The notes under the pieces: model-generated
The model's input: the letters and a program-made list of their open reading frames with translations, nothing else
Databases searched by the model: none
Told to the model about the DNA's origin: nothing
Made by a program: the position numbers and the translations under genes
Source: Bradyrhizobium icense
Lineage (GTDB): Bacteria > Pseudomonadota > Alphaproteobacteria > Rhizobiales > Xanthobacteraceae
Assembly (NCBI RefSeq): GCF_001693385.1
Contig: NZ_CP016428.1
Coordinates: forward strand, 2,170,001-2,234,000
Length of the DNA stretch: 64,000 nt
Direction of reading: 5' to 3'
In this document: positions 9,408 through 18,819 of the stretch, piece by piece
Layout: the number at the start of each line of letters is the position of its first letter
How positions within the stretch are numbered: position 1 is the stretch's first letter

Positions 9408-9692
9408 CTTATCTCCATGTCCCAAGAGAGACTTAAACCAGAGACGCAACGCCACCACAGCCGATCCCTTACCCGAATCACTATGCCACACTGTTGCCAC
9501 CATTGGAATCGGGCGCCACACCCGTATGGCTACGGGTCGCGAAGGAAATCATTCCTTGGGCCGTTCGCCAGAAATTGGGCCGGCCAGGAGGCCCGACTGC
9601 CACCGAGGTCTATGGCGGAGCCCGGTCCAATATGGCGCAGACGCAGCCGGGAATTATGCTAACCTGCCGATGTCGACATTGGAGAAGCGACC

Positions 9693-10046
9693 ATGACTGA
9701 ACCGAAACTCGAAGTCCCGGCCGAGCTGCGCGAACTGGCCGAGAGAACCATCGATCAGGCAGAAAAGGCGTTCGGTATGTTCTTCGATGCCGCCGGAAAG
9801 TCCATGACGTCGATGCCGGGTGCGGGTACGGAAATTTCCAAGCAGGCGCTGTCGTTCACCGAACAGAACATGAAGGCAGCGTTCGAGCATGCCCGAAAGC
9901 TGGTCCATGCAACCGATCTCCAGGAAGCGATGCAGATCCAGTCTGAGTTCCTGCGCAGCCAGTTCACCAACGCCGGCGAACATATGCGACAAATCACCGG
10001 CGGCGTCGTGTCGGCCGCAAAGGATTCGACGAAAGGCAAGTTATGA
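9693..10046 (+). CDS. Phasin family protein
   Basis: A 117-aa helical, amphipathic protein matching phasin_2: AELRELAERTIDQAEKAF near the start, then FTEQNMKAAFEHARKLV and QSEFLRSQFTNAGEHMRQI. Phasins coat polyhydroxyalkanoate granules, though several alphaproteobacterial members have other granule- or membrane-associated roles. GGAGAAGCGACC precedes the ATG. It converges with the small membrane-protein gene only 8 bp downstream. No phaC, phaR or phaZ is visible nearby. Confidence 0.85.
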   Translation: MTEPKLEVPAELRELAERTIDQAEKAFGMFFDAAGKSMTSMPGAGTEISKQALSFTEQNMKAAFEHARKLVHATDLQEAMQIQSEFLRSQFTNAGEHMRQITGGVVSAAKDSTKGKL

Positions 10047-10054
10047 GGGGCGCG

Positions 10055-10309
10055 CTAGCGGCGACGTCCAATCGCGACACCGAACAGAAAGGCGACGAAC
10101 AGGCTGGCGAGCGGCGCTTCACGAGTGATTGCGCTGATGGTCGAGAGCGGCATTCCCGGTTTCCGCGCTGCCGTGATCGCATCGCTCAGACGACCGACTG
10201 CGGCCTGCAGCGCAACGGATACTTCCGTCAGCGTGCGTGACACATCGGTCGCTGTGTCGATGGCGCGTTCCCCCATGCCGGGCTGCGATGGTCCTGAGGT
10301 TTCATTCAC
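10055..10309 (-). CDS. Small tail-anchored membrane protein (DUF883-like)
   Basis: A helical N-terminal part (VSRTLTEVSVALQAAVGRL) is followed by a single C-terminal membrane segment ending in an arginine cluster (REAPLASLFVAFLFGVAIG then RRR). This layout resembles the DUF883/ElaB-type inner-membrane proteins. The GTG at 10309 has a GAG nine bases upstream and gives 84 aa; an ATG at 10276 (73 aa) or a TTG at 10393 (112 aa) are alternatives. It probably sits in the cytoplasmic membrane; its function is unknown. Confidence 0.55.
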   Translation of the reverse strand: MNETSGPSQPGMGERAIDTATDVSRTLTEVSVALQAAVGRLSDAITAARKPGMPLSTISAITREAPLASLFVAFLFGVAIGRRR

Positions 10310-10476
10310 AATTTGCAACTCACTCGATCGCTCGGCACTCGCCGAGGGGCGGCTGACGTTCCGACAATGCGTGGGCCAAGCCACTTGTTCCAAAGGTACG
10401 TCTCTGGCAACCGATAAGGAACTTTCGCCGTCGTCGGGATTTGATTTGTTCGGAGGAAATCAAAAGTGGATTTCGG

Positions 10477-10758
10477 ATGGCCGAATTGACTGAAGATCAA
10501 CTGATCAGAAGTGGCGGCGCACCATTGAAGGTTGCGATTGCGGTCGCGATTTTCGGCGTGCTCGGTATGCTGATCGTCGACCACGGACCGTGGAACAAGC
10601 CGAAGGTACAGCACCCCGTGATCGCCAACTACAGCACCACCGGAGAGGCCGCACGGGCAGCCGGTGCGCAGGTCATTCCGACCGAACCGAAGCTTGAGGT
10701 GGAGCCTGAACCGCCCGTACCAAAGCCGGTTCACCCGGCTAATCGGGCGCCGCGATAA
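10477..10758 (+). CDS. Small membrane-anchored proline-rich protein (93 aa)
   Basis: One membrane helix near the N-terminus (LKVAIAVAIFGVLGMLIV) is followed by a periplasmic-type tail rich in Pro, Glu and Lys (EPKLEVEPEPPVPKPVHPA). The ATG at 10477 is far from the GGAGGAAA at 10451-10458, so the start is uncertain; a TTG at 10441 is the other choice. No family is recognised. Confidence 0.5.
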   Translation: MAELTEDQLIRSGGAPLKVAIAVAIFGVLGMLIVDHGPWNKPKVQHPVIANYSTTGEAARAAGAQVIPTEPKLEVEPEPPVPKPVHPANRAPR

Positions 10759-11118
10759 AGCGTGCCGTTTGACACGCCGGGCAAAGCGACGGCAAGCGAC
10801 ATCATCAGAGGGCTCTCCCAATAGCGTCAGTGCACACTGCGCCGCAACATGCAGCTAAACCTGCCTGCCCCCAGCAGCAGCGGATTTCGTCTATCGCTGT
10901 TGCCACAATCGGCGCCATTCTCAGCGGCTGCCTAGTAAGCGCTTGCAAGACGTCCTGTAGCTCGTCGAGCTTCGAGCTCACTTGAGCGACGGGAACGGGT
11001 GGAGTGACCAGTTGCGATGGTCATTGTCATGCTCGCAGCCGCGTCGCCGAAGGTGTTCAATTGCGCTACTGCACGCGCACAAGCATAGCATTCCGAACGC
11101 GACGTGGTTTGAAGTCAT
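10759..11118. other. Gene-free spacer
   Basis: These 360 bases lie between the small membrane protein and the convergent FGE gene. The reading frames here have poor codon use and match nothing I know. No clear terminator hairpin is seen. Confidence 0.5.
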
Positions 11119-12078
11119 TCAACTTAAACCGCAGCGCGCGACCCGAAATCCGATATTGCTTGCAGAGCTATCCGGTATGTTCGAGCTGCGTGCGGCCACG
11201 CGATAGCGGTTGCAGTAGGATTCGTGGCAAAGGAACGAGCCGCCGCGCAGCGAGCGACTAGATGCTGGCGCGCTGTGGAAGGGATTTTCAGTCGCCGTGA
11301 CCTGATGGTAGAGCGGCGAAAAACTGTCCTCGCACCATTCCCAGACGTTTCCGGCGACGTTGAACAAGCCATAGCCGTTTGCCTCGAAGGCATGAACCGG
11401 CGCGGTGCCGAGATAGCCGTCTTCTGCGGTATTGAGGTTGGGGAATTGTCCCTGCCAAACATTGCAGCGATGCTCGCCTGCCGGCGTCAGCTCGTCGCCC
11501 CATGGATAGGCGGCGTGTTCCAGCCCGCCACGTGCGGCCATTTCCCATTCGGCTTCCGTCGGCAGCCGCGTTCGCGACCACTGGCAATAAGCCTTGGCGT
11601 CATTCCAGGAGATGTGCACGACGGGATGATCGGGTCGCTCGAGGATCGTAGAGTGCGGTCCCTCCGGCTGGGCCCAATAGGCGTGCGGCACCGCCACCCA
11701 CCACGGCATTTCGGCCGCACGATTTGTCGACGTCCGTTTCGCCTCCTCCGATAGCAACCCTTCGAACACGAAGCTCCAGCCACATCGTTCGGCGTCGGTG
11801 GTGTAGCCGGTCGCTCGAACAAACTCTGCGAACTGCAGATTGCTGACGGCGTAGCAGGCGATCGCAAATGCGGCAACGCTTACCTTCCGCACCGGTCCTT
11901 CGCCGTCATCGGGAAAGCGCTTGTCGTCGGACCCCATCGAGAAGGAGCCGCCAATCGACCGGCTCCAGCGGCGCGCGATTGGCGTCGGACTGGGTGTGAG
12001 CGCCACGGCCGACCCGGCCGTCGCCGCCGGCTCACCGGCCTGGCGCTGCGCACAGCAACGGGGACTTCCGTCAGTCAT
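11119..12078 (-). CDS. Formylglycine-generating enzyme (sulfatase-modifying factor)
   Basis: A 319-aa SUMF1/FGE-family protein. It starts its domain with GGSFSMGSDD and carries HPVVHISWNDAKAYCQW, RLPTEAEWEMAARGG, YPWGDELTP, NVAGNVWEWC and RGGSFLCHESYCNRYRVAAR. Cys284 and Cys289 have the spacing of the redox-active, copper-binding cysteine pair of aerobic FGE (Cys336/Cys341 in the human enzyme), so it should be catalytically active with O2. FGE converts the sulfatase cysteine in C-x-P-x-R to formylglycine. Its target gene ends 22 bp upstream in the same operon. No signal peptide is seen, so modification happens in the cytoplasm. The first 45 residues are low-complexity and not part of the fold. 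Confidence 0.9.
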   Translation of the reverse strand: MTDGSPRCCAQRQAGEPAATAGSAVALTPSPTPIARRWSRSIGGSFSMGSDDKRFPDDGEGPVRKVSVAAFAIACYAVSNLQFAEFVRATGYTTDAERCGWSFVFEGLLSEEAKRTSTNRAAEMPWWVAVPHAYWAQPEGPHSTILERPDHPVVHISWNDAKAYCQWSRTRLPTEAEWEMAARGGLEHAAYPWGDELTPAGEHRCNVWQGQFPNLNTAEDGYLGTAPVHAFEANGYGLFNVAGNVWEWCEDSFSPLYHQVTATENPFHSAPASSRSLRGGSFLCHESYCNRYRVAARSSNIPDSSASNIGFRVARCGLS

Positions 12079-12100
12079 GGGCTGTCATCGATGTGTTGCG

Positions 12101-13741
12101 TCAGTTCTGCTTTTCCTCTTCCCAGAACGCGGTCTCGCCCTGTGCTTCCATTAGCGCTAGGATTTTCTCGCGCGGAATCACGCCGCAGCGGTTGGCCCAG
12201 CGCTGGTACTGCTCGGTCATGTCGCGGACGCGATCCGGGTGTTGCGCGGCAAGATCGTGCATTTCGGTGCGGTCGAGCTCCATATCATAGAGTTCCCATG
12301 CATCAGGATATTTCCGCACCAGCTTCCACTTTCCGATGCGAACGGCGGCGTTGCCCTCATGCTCCCAGAACAACGGGCCGCGGCCGCCATAGGCCGCGGA
12401 GAACGACGGCACCAAGCTCTCGCCTTCGCAAGGCAGGATGGCATTGCCGTTGTATTCCTTCGGATAGCTTGCGCCGGTCACGTCGAGGATGGTCGCCATC
12501 ACGTCCGGGAGCTGGCTCGGATTGTGCCGAAGGCCACCACGTTCCTTGATCCCGTTCGGCCAGTGCACGATGAACGGCGTCGCGATGCCGCCTTCATGGA
12601 TCCAGTGTTTGTAAAGCCGGAACGGCGTATTCGACAGGTTGGCCCACGCCGTGCCGTAGCTCTGATAGGTGTGTTCGCCGCCAGGCATCAGGTTGGGATC
12701 GTTGCCGAATTGCACGGGCTCACCCTCGCGCGTTTGGGCCTTGGCGATCATGAGTTGATCGACCAGCTCGCGCGCGGTCACGCCTTGCGGAATGTCCTCG
12801 GCGCAGGCGCCGTTGTCGGAGAGGAAGATGATCAGCGTGTTGTCGATCTGTCCGGTCTCTTCTAGGGCCGCAAGGATGCGGCCGATGCCCTGGTCCATGC
12901 GGTCGATCTGCGCCGCATAGACCTCCATGCAGCGCAGCGTCCATTCGCGATGCTGCGCTTCGGTCCACGGCGGCTGGGTCGGGTCGCGATCGGTGAGTTG
13001 CCAGTTCGGGTGGATGATGCCGTCATCGACCAGCCGCTGCAGCCGCTGTTCGCGCAGGCGATCCCAGCCGACGTCGAAGCGTCCCTTGTACTTGGCGATA
13101 TCCTCGTCATGGGCGTGCAGCGGCCAATGTGGCGCCGTGTAGGCGACGTACTGGAAGAACGGCTTGTCCGGATTTTCCACCTTGTGCTGGCGGACATAGG
13201 AAGCGGCCTGGTCGCTAATCGCGTCGGTATAGAAGAACGACGGATCGTTCTCGGCTTCGTGCTCGATATTGTCGTTGCCGCGCGTCAGCGTATTTGGATT
13301 GTAGAAACTGCCGGCGCCGATGATGGTGCCATAGAAGTGATCAAATCCGCGTTGCAGCGGCCATGCGTCGGTCGGCTCGGTCAAATTGCTGGCGATATGC
13401 CATTTGCCGCTGAGATAGGTCTTGTATTTCTTCTGCTTCAGCACCTCAGCAATCGTCACGCAGCTCCGGTTCAGATTGCTGGTATAGCCCTCCGGTCCGT
13501 TGCTGTAGGTGAGAATGCCGATGCCGGTTTGATGGGGGTGCAGCCCGGTCAATAGCGAAGCACGGGACGGGCTGCAGCGGGCGGTGTTATAGAATTGCGA
13601 GTAGCGCAGCCCGTTGGCCGCGAGACGATCCAGGTTCGGCGTTTCGATCTCGCCGCCGTAACAGCCGATATCGGAGAACCCCATGTCGTCGTTGAGGATG
13701 AGGAGGATGTTGGGATCGGAAGCCTTGCCGCCATTTGCCAT
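12101..13741 (-). CDS. Type I (formylglycine) sulfatase, cytoplasmic
   Basis: A 546-aa arylsulfatase-family protein. Asp18/Asp19 in NDDMGFSDIG bind calcium, Cys56 in CSPSRASLLTG is the residue to be turned into formylglycine, and GKWH, TAPHWPLHAHDED and LSDNGA supply further metal and sulfate ligands. The lack of any signal peptide suggests that it hydrolyses a sulfate ester after import. The gene lies between the GntR regulator (28-bp gap) and the FGE gene, downstream of a carbohydrate ABC transporter, so the substrate is probably a small sulfated sugar, polyol or similar ester. The exact ester cannot be read from the sequence. Choline-sulfatase is less likely because no bet genes or choline transporter are linked. 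Confidence 0.92.
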   Translation of the reverse strand: MANGGKASDPNILLILNDDMGFSDIGCYGGEIETPNLDRLAANGLRYSQFYNTARCSPSRASLLTGLHPHQTGIGILTYSNGPEGYTSNLNRSCVTIAEVLKQKKYKTYLSGKWHIASNLTEPTDAWPLQRGFDHFYGTIIGAGSFYNPNTLTRGNDNIEHEAENDPSFFYTDAISDQAASYVRQHKVENPDKPFFQYVAYTAPHWPLHAHDEDIAKYKGRFDVGWDRLREQRLQRLVDDGIIHPNWQLTDRDPTQPPWTEAQHREWTLRCMEVYAAQIDRMDQGIGRILAALEETGQIDNTLIIFLSDNGACAEDIPQGVTARELVDQLMIAKAQTREGEPVQFGNDPNLMPGGEHTYQSYGTAWANLSNTPFRLYKHWIHEGGIATPFIVHWPNGIKERGGLRHNPSQLPDVMATILDVTGASYPKEYNGNAILPCEGESLVPSFSAAYGGRGPLFWEHEGNAAVRIGKWKLVRKYPDAWELYDMELDRTEMHDLAAQHPDRVRDMTEQYQRWANRCGVIPREKILALMEAQGETAFWEEEKQN

Positions 13742-13769
13742 GGTTTTCGGTCCTTCTGGGTAGGGATAG

Positions 13770-14549
13770 TCACGGGTGCCGCCGCGTCAGGCTGATGCTG
13801 AGGCGGAAATAGTCCGGCAGGTACACAGAGCGCAGCAATTCAAGCGAGCGCCCCTCGGTACCAAGTGTCAGGCGTTCGATCGCGAGCAGGGGACTGCCGG
13901 CTTTCACGCCGAGCAGTTTGGCGCTGCTTGAGTCGGCAAGCGACGCGCTGATGGTCTGCTTTGCTTCCTTGATGGGATGACCGAGTTCTTCTTCGAACAC
14001 GGTGTACATGATGATGGAGGTGAGGTCGCGCTTCTCGAGCTCCAGGCCGATGTCGGGGGGATAGAAGGCGTGTTCGATTGCGATCGGCGTGTCGTCGGCG
14101 AAACGAAGCCGCTTGAGTTGCCACACCGCGCGTTCGCGCAGCTGCTCGCGCACATCGGCATCATGCCGGTTGGTCATACCCTGCTGCAGTACCTTTGCGC
14201 CGGCCTGGTAGCCGGCGTCTCGGATGGTTTCCGAAAAACCCATCAATCGGCCAACCCAGTTCTCGGGCTGATTGGAGCGCAGGAACGTGCCGCGGCCGCG
14301 CGTGCGCGCGAACATGCCCTCATGGACCAGCGGCGAGATGGCGTTGCGGATGGTGACGCGGCTGACGCCGAAATGCCGGCCGAGCTCGGCTTCCGTCATC
14401 AGTCGGCCGGCCTGATCGATCAATTCGCCTTCCCGAACCTGACGGCGGATCGACTCGCGGATCTGGATGTGCAGGGGCACCGATCCTGTCGCGGCAGGCG
14501 GCGTGGCGGCAGAGAGCGGCATAGGCTTCTTGCGGGTGCGGGCGGGCAT
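13770..14549 (-). CDS. GntR-family regulator with UTRA effector domain
   Basis: A 259-aa regulator of the HutC/UTRA branch. The N-terminal winged helix has VPLHIQIRESIRRQVREGEL, LMTEAELGRHFGVSRVTIRNA and RGRGTFLRS; the C-terminal UTRA domain (about residues 100-250) has RFADDTPIAIEHAFYPP and GSPLLAIERLTLG. UTRA domains bind small metabolites such as sugar phosphates. The gene starts 4 bp after the ATPase gene and precedes the sulfatase gene, so it is most likely the local repressor of this operon. A candidate binding site lies upstream of the first gene, at 18836. Confidence 0.88.
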   Translation of the reverse strand: MPARTRKKPMPLSAATPPAATGSVPLHIQIRESIRRQVREGELIDQAGRLMTEAELGRHFGVSRVTIRNAISPLVHEGMFARTRGRGTFLRSNQPENWVGRLMGFSETIRDAGYQAGAKVLQQGMTNRHDADVREQLRERAVWQLKRLRFADDTPIAIEHAFYPPDIGLELEKRDLTSIIMYTVFEEELGHPIKEAKQTISASLADSSSAKLLGVKAGSPLLAIERLTLGTEGRSLELLRSVYLPDYFRLSISLTRRHP

Positions 14550-14553
14550 GATC

Positions 14554-15606
14554 TCAAAGCCGCTTTCGTGTCTCAGGGTCGAATAAGTGAATGTCCTGCG
14601 GCCGGGCCGCGACCGAAATCACATCGCCTTCGCGCGGCACATCCTCATGGCTGATGCGCACCCGCATGGCGGTGCCGGCGCAGTCGAGATCGAGCACGGC
14701 GGTGTCGCCGAGATCCTCAACGAGATCCACTTTTGCCTTTAGTCCGTCCGGCGCCATGCGCAGTGCGCCGGGGCGGATACCGGCAATAACGTCGCGCTCG
14801 CCGTGGGTCTGCATATTCGTCTTCAACGCATGGCCGGCAAATATAACGCTGCCGTTCATATAACGGGCCGGTATCAGGTTCATCGGCGGATTGCCGATGA
14901 AGCCGGCGATATCGATCGAGTTCGGCCGCGCGAACACTTCCGCCGGTGTGCCAACCTGCTGGATTTCGCCGGCCATGAACACCGCCATGCGGTCGGCCAG
15001 CGTCATCGCTTCTTCCTGGTCATGGGTGACGTAAACCGCGGTAACGCCCAGCGAACGCTGCAGCTTCTTCAGTTCGGCGCGCGTCTCTAGCCGCAGCTTT
15101 GCGTCGAGATTGGAGAGCGGCTCGTCGAGCAGAAACAGCCGCGCCTTGCGCACGATGGCGCGCGCCAGCGCACAACGCTGCTGCTGGCCACCCGACATTT
15201 GACCAGGTTTACGGTCGAGCAAGTGGTCGATCTTCACCTTGCGCGCGGCTTCCCGCACCGCGGGCTCGATCTCCTTTCTCGGCAGATCGCTCATCTCCAG
15301 TGGGAAGGCGATGTTTTCGGCGACCGTCATGTGTGGATAGAGCGCGTAGCTCTGGAATACCATGGCGATGTCGCGGTCCCTCGCGTCCACCGAGGTGACG
15401 TCCTTGCCGTCGATGAAGACCTGGCCGGCCGTCGGCGCATCCAGTCCAGCGAGAATCCGTAGAGTAGTACTCTTGCCGGAGCCGGAAGGGCCGAGTAGGG
15501 CAAAGAACTCGCCGGGCGCGATTTCGAAATTGACGTTCTTCAGCGCGGCGAAGTCGCCGTGCATCTTGACGATATCCTGGAAACGTACCTTTCCGCGACC
15601 GTTCAT
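14554..15606 (-). CDS. ABC transporter ATP-binding protein (MalK/UgpC type)
   Basis: A 350-aa ATPase with Walker A GPSGSGKST, Q-loop VFQSYALYPHMT, signature MSGGQQQRCALARA, Walker B LFLLDEPLS, the H-loop in VTHDQEEA, and a C-terminal TOBE/MalK-type regulatory extension. It energises the sugar importer coded by the three upstream genes. The ATG at 15606 overlaps the stop of the second permease gene (ATGA) and has GGAGG before it; 73 codons of in-frame extension run inside the permease gene and are not real. Confidence 0.92.
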   Translation of the reverse strand: MNGRGKVRFQDIVKMHGDFAALKNVNFEIAPGEFFALLGPSGSGKSTTLRILAGLDAPTAGQVFIDGKDVTSVDARDRDIAMVFQSYALYPHMTVAENIAFPLEMSDLPRKEIEPAVREAARKVKIDHLLDRKPGQMSGGQQQRCALARAIVRKARLFLLDEPLSNLDAKLRLETRAELKKLQRSLGVTAVYVTHDQEEAMTLADRMAVFMAGEIQQVGTPAEVFARPNSIDIAGFIGNPPMNLIPARYMNGSVIFAGHALKTNMQTHGERDVIAGIRPGALRMAPDGLKAKVDLVEDLGDTAVLDLDCAGTAMRVRISHEDVPREGDVISVAARPQDIHLFDPETRKRL

Positions 15607-16442
15607 CGGCGTCCTCCACCCTTGACGGCGCCGACCGTCAGTCCTTTGACGATATGTTTCTGCGCCACCACGCCGAGTACGACGACGGGGAGCATTGCCA
15701 GAACGGAGACGGCAGCAAGCTTCGCCCACAGCGTCTGCTCCACGGAGACGAAGTTGAACATCGCAACTGTCACTGGCCGCACGGTGTTGCCGCTCAAGAC
15801 GACGGCGAACAGAAATTCGTTCCACGCATTGAGAAATACGAAAACGATGGTCACGGCGATGCCGCCTCTTACCTGCGGGATAATGATGCGCCAGAGCGTG
15901 CGCAGCCGGCTCGCGCCGTCGAGATAGGCGGCTTCCTCCATCTCGAATGGAATGTCCTCGAAATAGGATACCAGCAGCCAGATCGCGAAGGGCAGCGAGA
16001 ACGACAGATAGATCAGGATGATGCCCTGGTAGGTGTCGATCCAGCCGATGTTCCGCAGCACCAGGAAGTAGGGAATGATGATGCCGACCGGCGGCAGCAT
16101 CTGCGTCGCCAGCACATAGAAGCCGGCAAACTTCTTGCCGCGGAAGCGCAGGCGCGCCAGCGCATATGCCGCGGGCACCGCCATCAGCATGGTAACGATC
16201 GTGGTTCCGACCGAAATCACCATGCTGGAGATCAGGTTCGGCAGGATCGATCCGGAACCGAACAGCACGTCGCGGTAGGCTTCCAGCGTTGGCGAAAAGA
16301 TCAGCTTGGGCGGATAGGCCAGCGCATCGCGGTCGGTCTTCAACGAATTCAGCATGCTCCAGACCACCGGGAACGCCCAGGCGAGCAGGAACACCAGCGA
16401 GATCGCCAGTAGCGCGAAGAAGCGGATGCGGTTGGCGCTCAT
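15603..16442 (-). CDS. ABC sugar permease 2 (MalG type)
   Basis: A 279-aa CUT1-type inner-membrane permease with about six helices. The EAA loop that contacts the ATPase reads EMEEAAYLDGASRLRTLWRIIIP. Six hydrophobic segments are seen from FFALLAISLVFLLAW to VSVLAMLPVVVLGVVA. The ATG overlaps the stop of permease 1 by four bases, a sign of translational coupling. It forms a heterodimer channel with that protein. Confidence 0.9.
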   Translation of the reverse strand: MSANRIRFFALLAISLVFLLAWAFPVVWSMLNSLKTDRDALAYPPKLIFSPTLEAYRDVLFGSGSILPNLISSMVISVGTTIVTMLMAVPAAYALARLRFRGKKFAGFYVLATQMLPPVGIIIPYFLVLRNIGWIDTYQGIILIYLSFSLPFAIWLLVSYFEDIPFEMEEAAYLDGASRLRTLWRIIIPQVRGGIAVTIVFVFLNAWNEFLFAVVLSGNTVRPVTVAMFNFVSVEQTLWAKLAAVSVLAMLPVVVLGVVAQKHIVKGLTVGAVKGGGRR

Positions 16443-17374
16443 TTTGCCCTCCGCATCGCGAACAGAACTGCCGAAATGAGGATGGTGACGATCAACAGCG
16501 CCACCGCCAGTGCCGAGCCGTAGCCGATCGACAGCTCCGTGAAAGATTTGCGATAGGCATAGAGATTGAGGATTTCCGTTGCCGTGCCGGGTCCACCACC
16601 GGTCACTGTGAAGATCGCGGCGAACGCCGTCAGTGCCACCATCGTGCGCATGATGATGACCATGACGATGGCGGGACGAAGCAGGGGCAGCGTAATGCGC
16701 TGGAAGCGCTGCCAGGCGGTAGCGCGGTCGAGCCGCGCCGCCTCGTAGATATCCTCTGGCAGGGCTGCGAGCGAGGCCAACAACACCATGAAGGCGAACG
16801 GTGTCCACTGCCAGGTATGGATAATGATGACCGAGACCATCGCGAGCAAAGGATCGCCGAGCCAATTCTTGCTGCCGAGCCCGGCATTGATGGCGAGGAA
16901 ATCGATGATGCCGAATTCCGGCGCCAGCATGAAGGTGCGCCAGATCATGCCGACCACCGCCGGCGACAGCACCACAGGCAGGATCGCGATGACGCGAAAC
17001 CAGCCCTGGCCGCGCTTCATGTCCATCACCAGCAGCGCCAACGCGAGGCCGATGACGACCTGCAGGATGACGGTCGACCCGGTGTAGACGAGGCTGATCA
17101 ACAGCGACGACCAGAACCGCTCGTCGGTGAGCAATACCTTGTAATTTTCCAGGCCGACGTAGCCGTTGGTGAACGGCATCGCCAGATCCATGCGGAAGGC
17201 GCTAGTCCAGACCAGGAATAGCAGCGGGAAGGTGGTCGTCGCCAGCAGCGCGAGAAATGCCGGCGCCAGCAGCGCAGCGGCAAACCGGCGCTCACGCTGC
17301 GCCAGAACGCGGCCGAAATCGCTTGCCGGGATTGCGGTCGCGTTGACCTTCGTTGCGGTTGCCGCCGATCCCAT
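16439..17374 (-). CDS. ABC sugar permease 1 (MalF type)
   Basis: A 311-aa permease with an N-terminal cytoplasmic stretch, then six membrane segments beginning AALLAPAFLALLATTTFPLL. The EAA loop is EDIYEAARLDRATAWQRFQRI. MalF-like proteins of the CUT1 group carry oligosaccharides, glycosides or glycerol-phosphate compounds. It follows the binding-protein gene by 3 bp and overlaps permease 2 by four bases. Confidence 0.9.
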   Translation of the reverse strand: MGSAATATKVNATAIPASDFGRVLAQRERRFAAALLAPAFLALLATTTFPLLFLVWTSAFRMDLAMPFTNGYVGLENYKVLLTDERFWSSLLISLVYTGSTVILQVVIGLALALLVMDMKRGQGWFRVIAILPVVLSPAVVGMIWRTFMLAPEFGIIDFLAINAGLGSKNWLGDPLLAMVSVIIIHTWQWTPFAFMVLLASLAALPEDIYEAARLDRATAWQRFQRITLPLLRPAIVMVIIMRTMVALTAFAAIFTVTGGGPGTATEILNLYAYRKSFTELSIGYGSALAVALLIVTILISAVLFAMRRAK

Positions 17375-17377
17375 CGA

Positions 17378-18772
17378 TCAGCCGCGCATCATCGGCTCGA
17401 TGCGGCGCTGCGCGTCGTCGAGTGCCGCCTTCACGGTCGCCTGGCCGGAGAGGGCGGACTGGATGGCGGTCGCCATGGTGTCGCCGATCGCTGGCCATTG
17501 CGGCACGCGCGGCCGCCAATCGACGTCGGTATCGTGCTCCAGCGCCTGCATGGTGGCTTCGACGAAGTTGGCGCCAAAGCCGTTCATCAGCTTGACGTAC
17601 TCAGGATCCTTCCAGATCGAGGCGCGGTTGACGCCGGAACGTTTTGTCGGACCTGCAAAGCGATGTGCGGTGCGCGCCTGCGTCTCGGCACTCGTCGCCC
17701 ACTGGATGAACAGCCAGGTCGCCTTCTTTCTCTTGTCCGATTGTGCGGCGTTGATCGGGAAGCCCCAGTTCCAGATCGAGGTGACGCGCTTGCCGGACGG
17801 GCCCTTGGGCCAGCGGGCATAGCCTACCTTGCCAATCACCTTCGATTTTTCCGGATTGTTGACGACCGATGCCGAGGAATGCGCGTCGATGTAGTTGGCC
17901 ACTGTCCCTTGCGAGAACGCGTCCGCAATATCCGGCCAGTTCCAGTTGGCTGCCGCCGCTGGCGCATATTTGCGCATCACGTCGACGTACCAGGCAAGCG
18001 CGGCCTCTGCCTCGGAGCCGTTGACGGTGAGTTTGCCGCCCTTCATCCACTCACCGCCGAACTCGCGGAAGATCGAGGGATAAATGTACATGTTCTGCCC
18101 GGCGCCAGCGACGCCGCGCAGGGCGCATCCCCAGATCCGGTCGTTCGGATTGTTGAGCGCGGCGGCGTTGGCCACATAGGCCTCGAGCGTGTCGGCCGGC
18201 TTCAAGCCTTTGGCATCGTAGAGATCCTTGCGATAGACCTGGATGGTGACCTCGCCGTCATAGGGAACGCCGTAGAGCTTGCCGTCGACGCTGTCGGCGC
18301 TACGCCAGGCCGGAATGATATCGTCGAACTTGAACCAGGCTTCATCGGTCAGCGATTTGTCTTTCAGGTAGGTGTCCAACGGCTCGACCCATTTGTTCGC
18401 GGCATAGAGCGAATAGTACATGGGATCGGCAGCGTGCGTGGAATACGTGCCGGTCTTTGACGTGAGGTCGATAACGCACTTTTGGCGGATCTGTGCCGGC
18501 GGAATCTTTTCGAAGCGAAGGTCGATGCCAGTCAGCGCTTTGAACTGCGGCGCCAGCGTGATGAGGTTCTCGAAATAGCTCGCGGGGATCACCGCGACCG
18601 TGAGGGTCTCGCCGGAAGCCTGCTGCCAGTCGATCTTGGCTGACCTGTACAGCGCAAGATCCGCATCCTGCGCCCGAGCTTCGCGCAACAGGGCCGGACT
18701 CATTCCGATCAAGGCGGCGGCTGCCGTGCCGGTCTTGAGGAACGTCCTTCTGGTTGGCCTGAATGACCGCAT
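17378..18772 (-). CDS. ABC extracellular solute-binding protein, family 1, Tat-exported
   Basis: The 464-aa protein has a twin-arginine leader (FRPTRRTFLK then TGTAAAALIGMSPALL). The mature part is a family-1 (sugar) binding protein: ASYFENLITLAPQFKALTGI, YSTHAADPMYYSLYAANKW, AWRSADSVDGKLYGVPYDG and GWGFPINAA-like GFPINAAQSDKRK near the end. It delivers the substrate to the two permeases. The ATG at 18772 follows GGGAGGACAGGAA; 18 codons of upstream extension are discarded. It is the first gene of the operon and will be expressed most strongly. Use of the Tat route for a binding protein is common in rhizobia. Confidence 0.9.
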   Translation of the reverse strand: MRSFRPTRRTFLKTGTAAAALIGMSPALLREARAQDADLALYRSAKIDWQQASGETLTVAVIPASYFENLITLAPQFKALTGIDLRFEKIPPAQIRQKCVIDLTSKTGTYSTHAADPMYYSLYAANKWVEPLDTYLKDKSLTDEAWFKFDDIIPAWRSADSVDGKLYGVPYDGEVTIQVYRKDLYDAKGLKPADTLEAYVANAAALNNPNDRIWGCALRGVAGAGQNMYIYPSIFREFGGEWMKGGKLTVNGSEAEAALAWYVDVMRKYAPAAAANWNWPDIADAFSQGTVANYIDAHSSASVVNNPEKSKVIGKVGYARWPKGPSGKRVTSIWNWGFPINAAQSDKRKKATWLFIQWATSAETQARTAHRFAGPTKRSGVNRASIWKDPEYVKLMNGFGANFVEATMQALEHDTDVDWRPRVPQWPAIGDTMATAIQSALSGQATVKAALDDAQRRIEPMMRG

Positions 18773-18819
18773 TTCCTGTCCTCCCTGGCTGTTCCTTCCC
18801 GGTCTTTGCCGGTTAAGAT

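Noticed and set aside
16289..17221. Plus-strand 310-aa frame rich in His/Gln/Arg
   Set aside because: It is antisense to the two ABC permease genes and has the biased composition typical of shadow frames.
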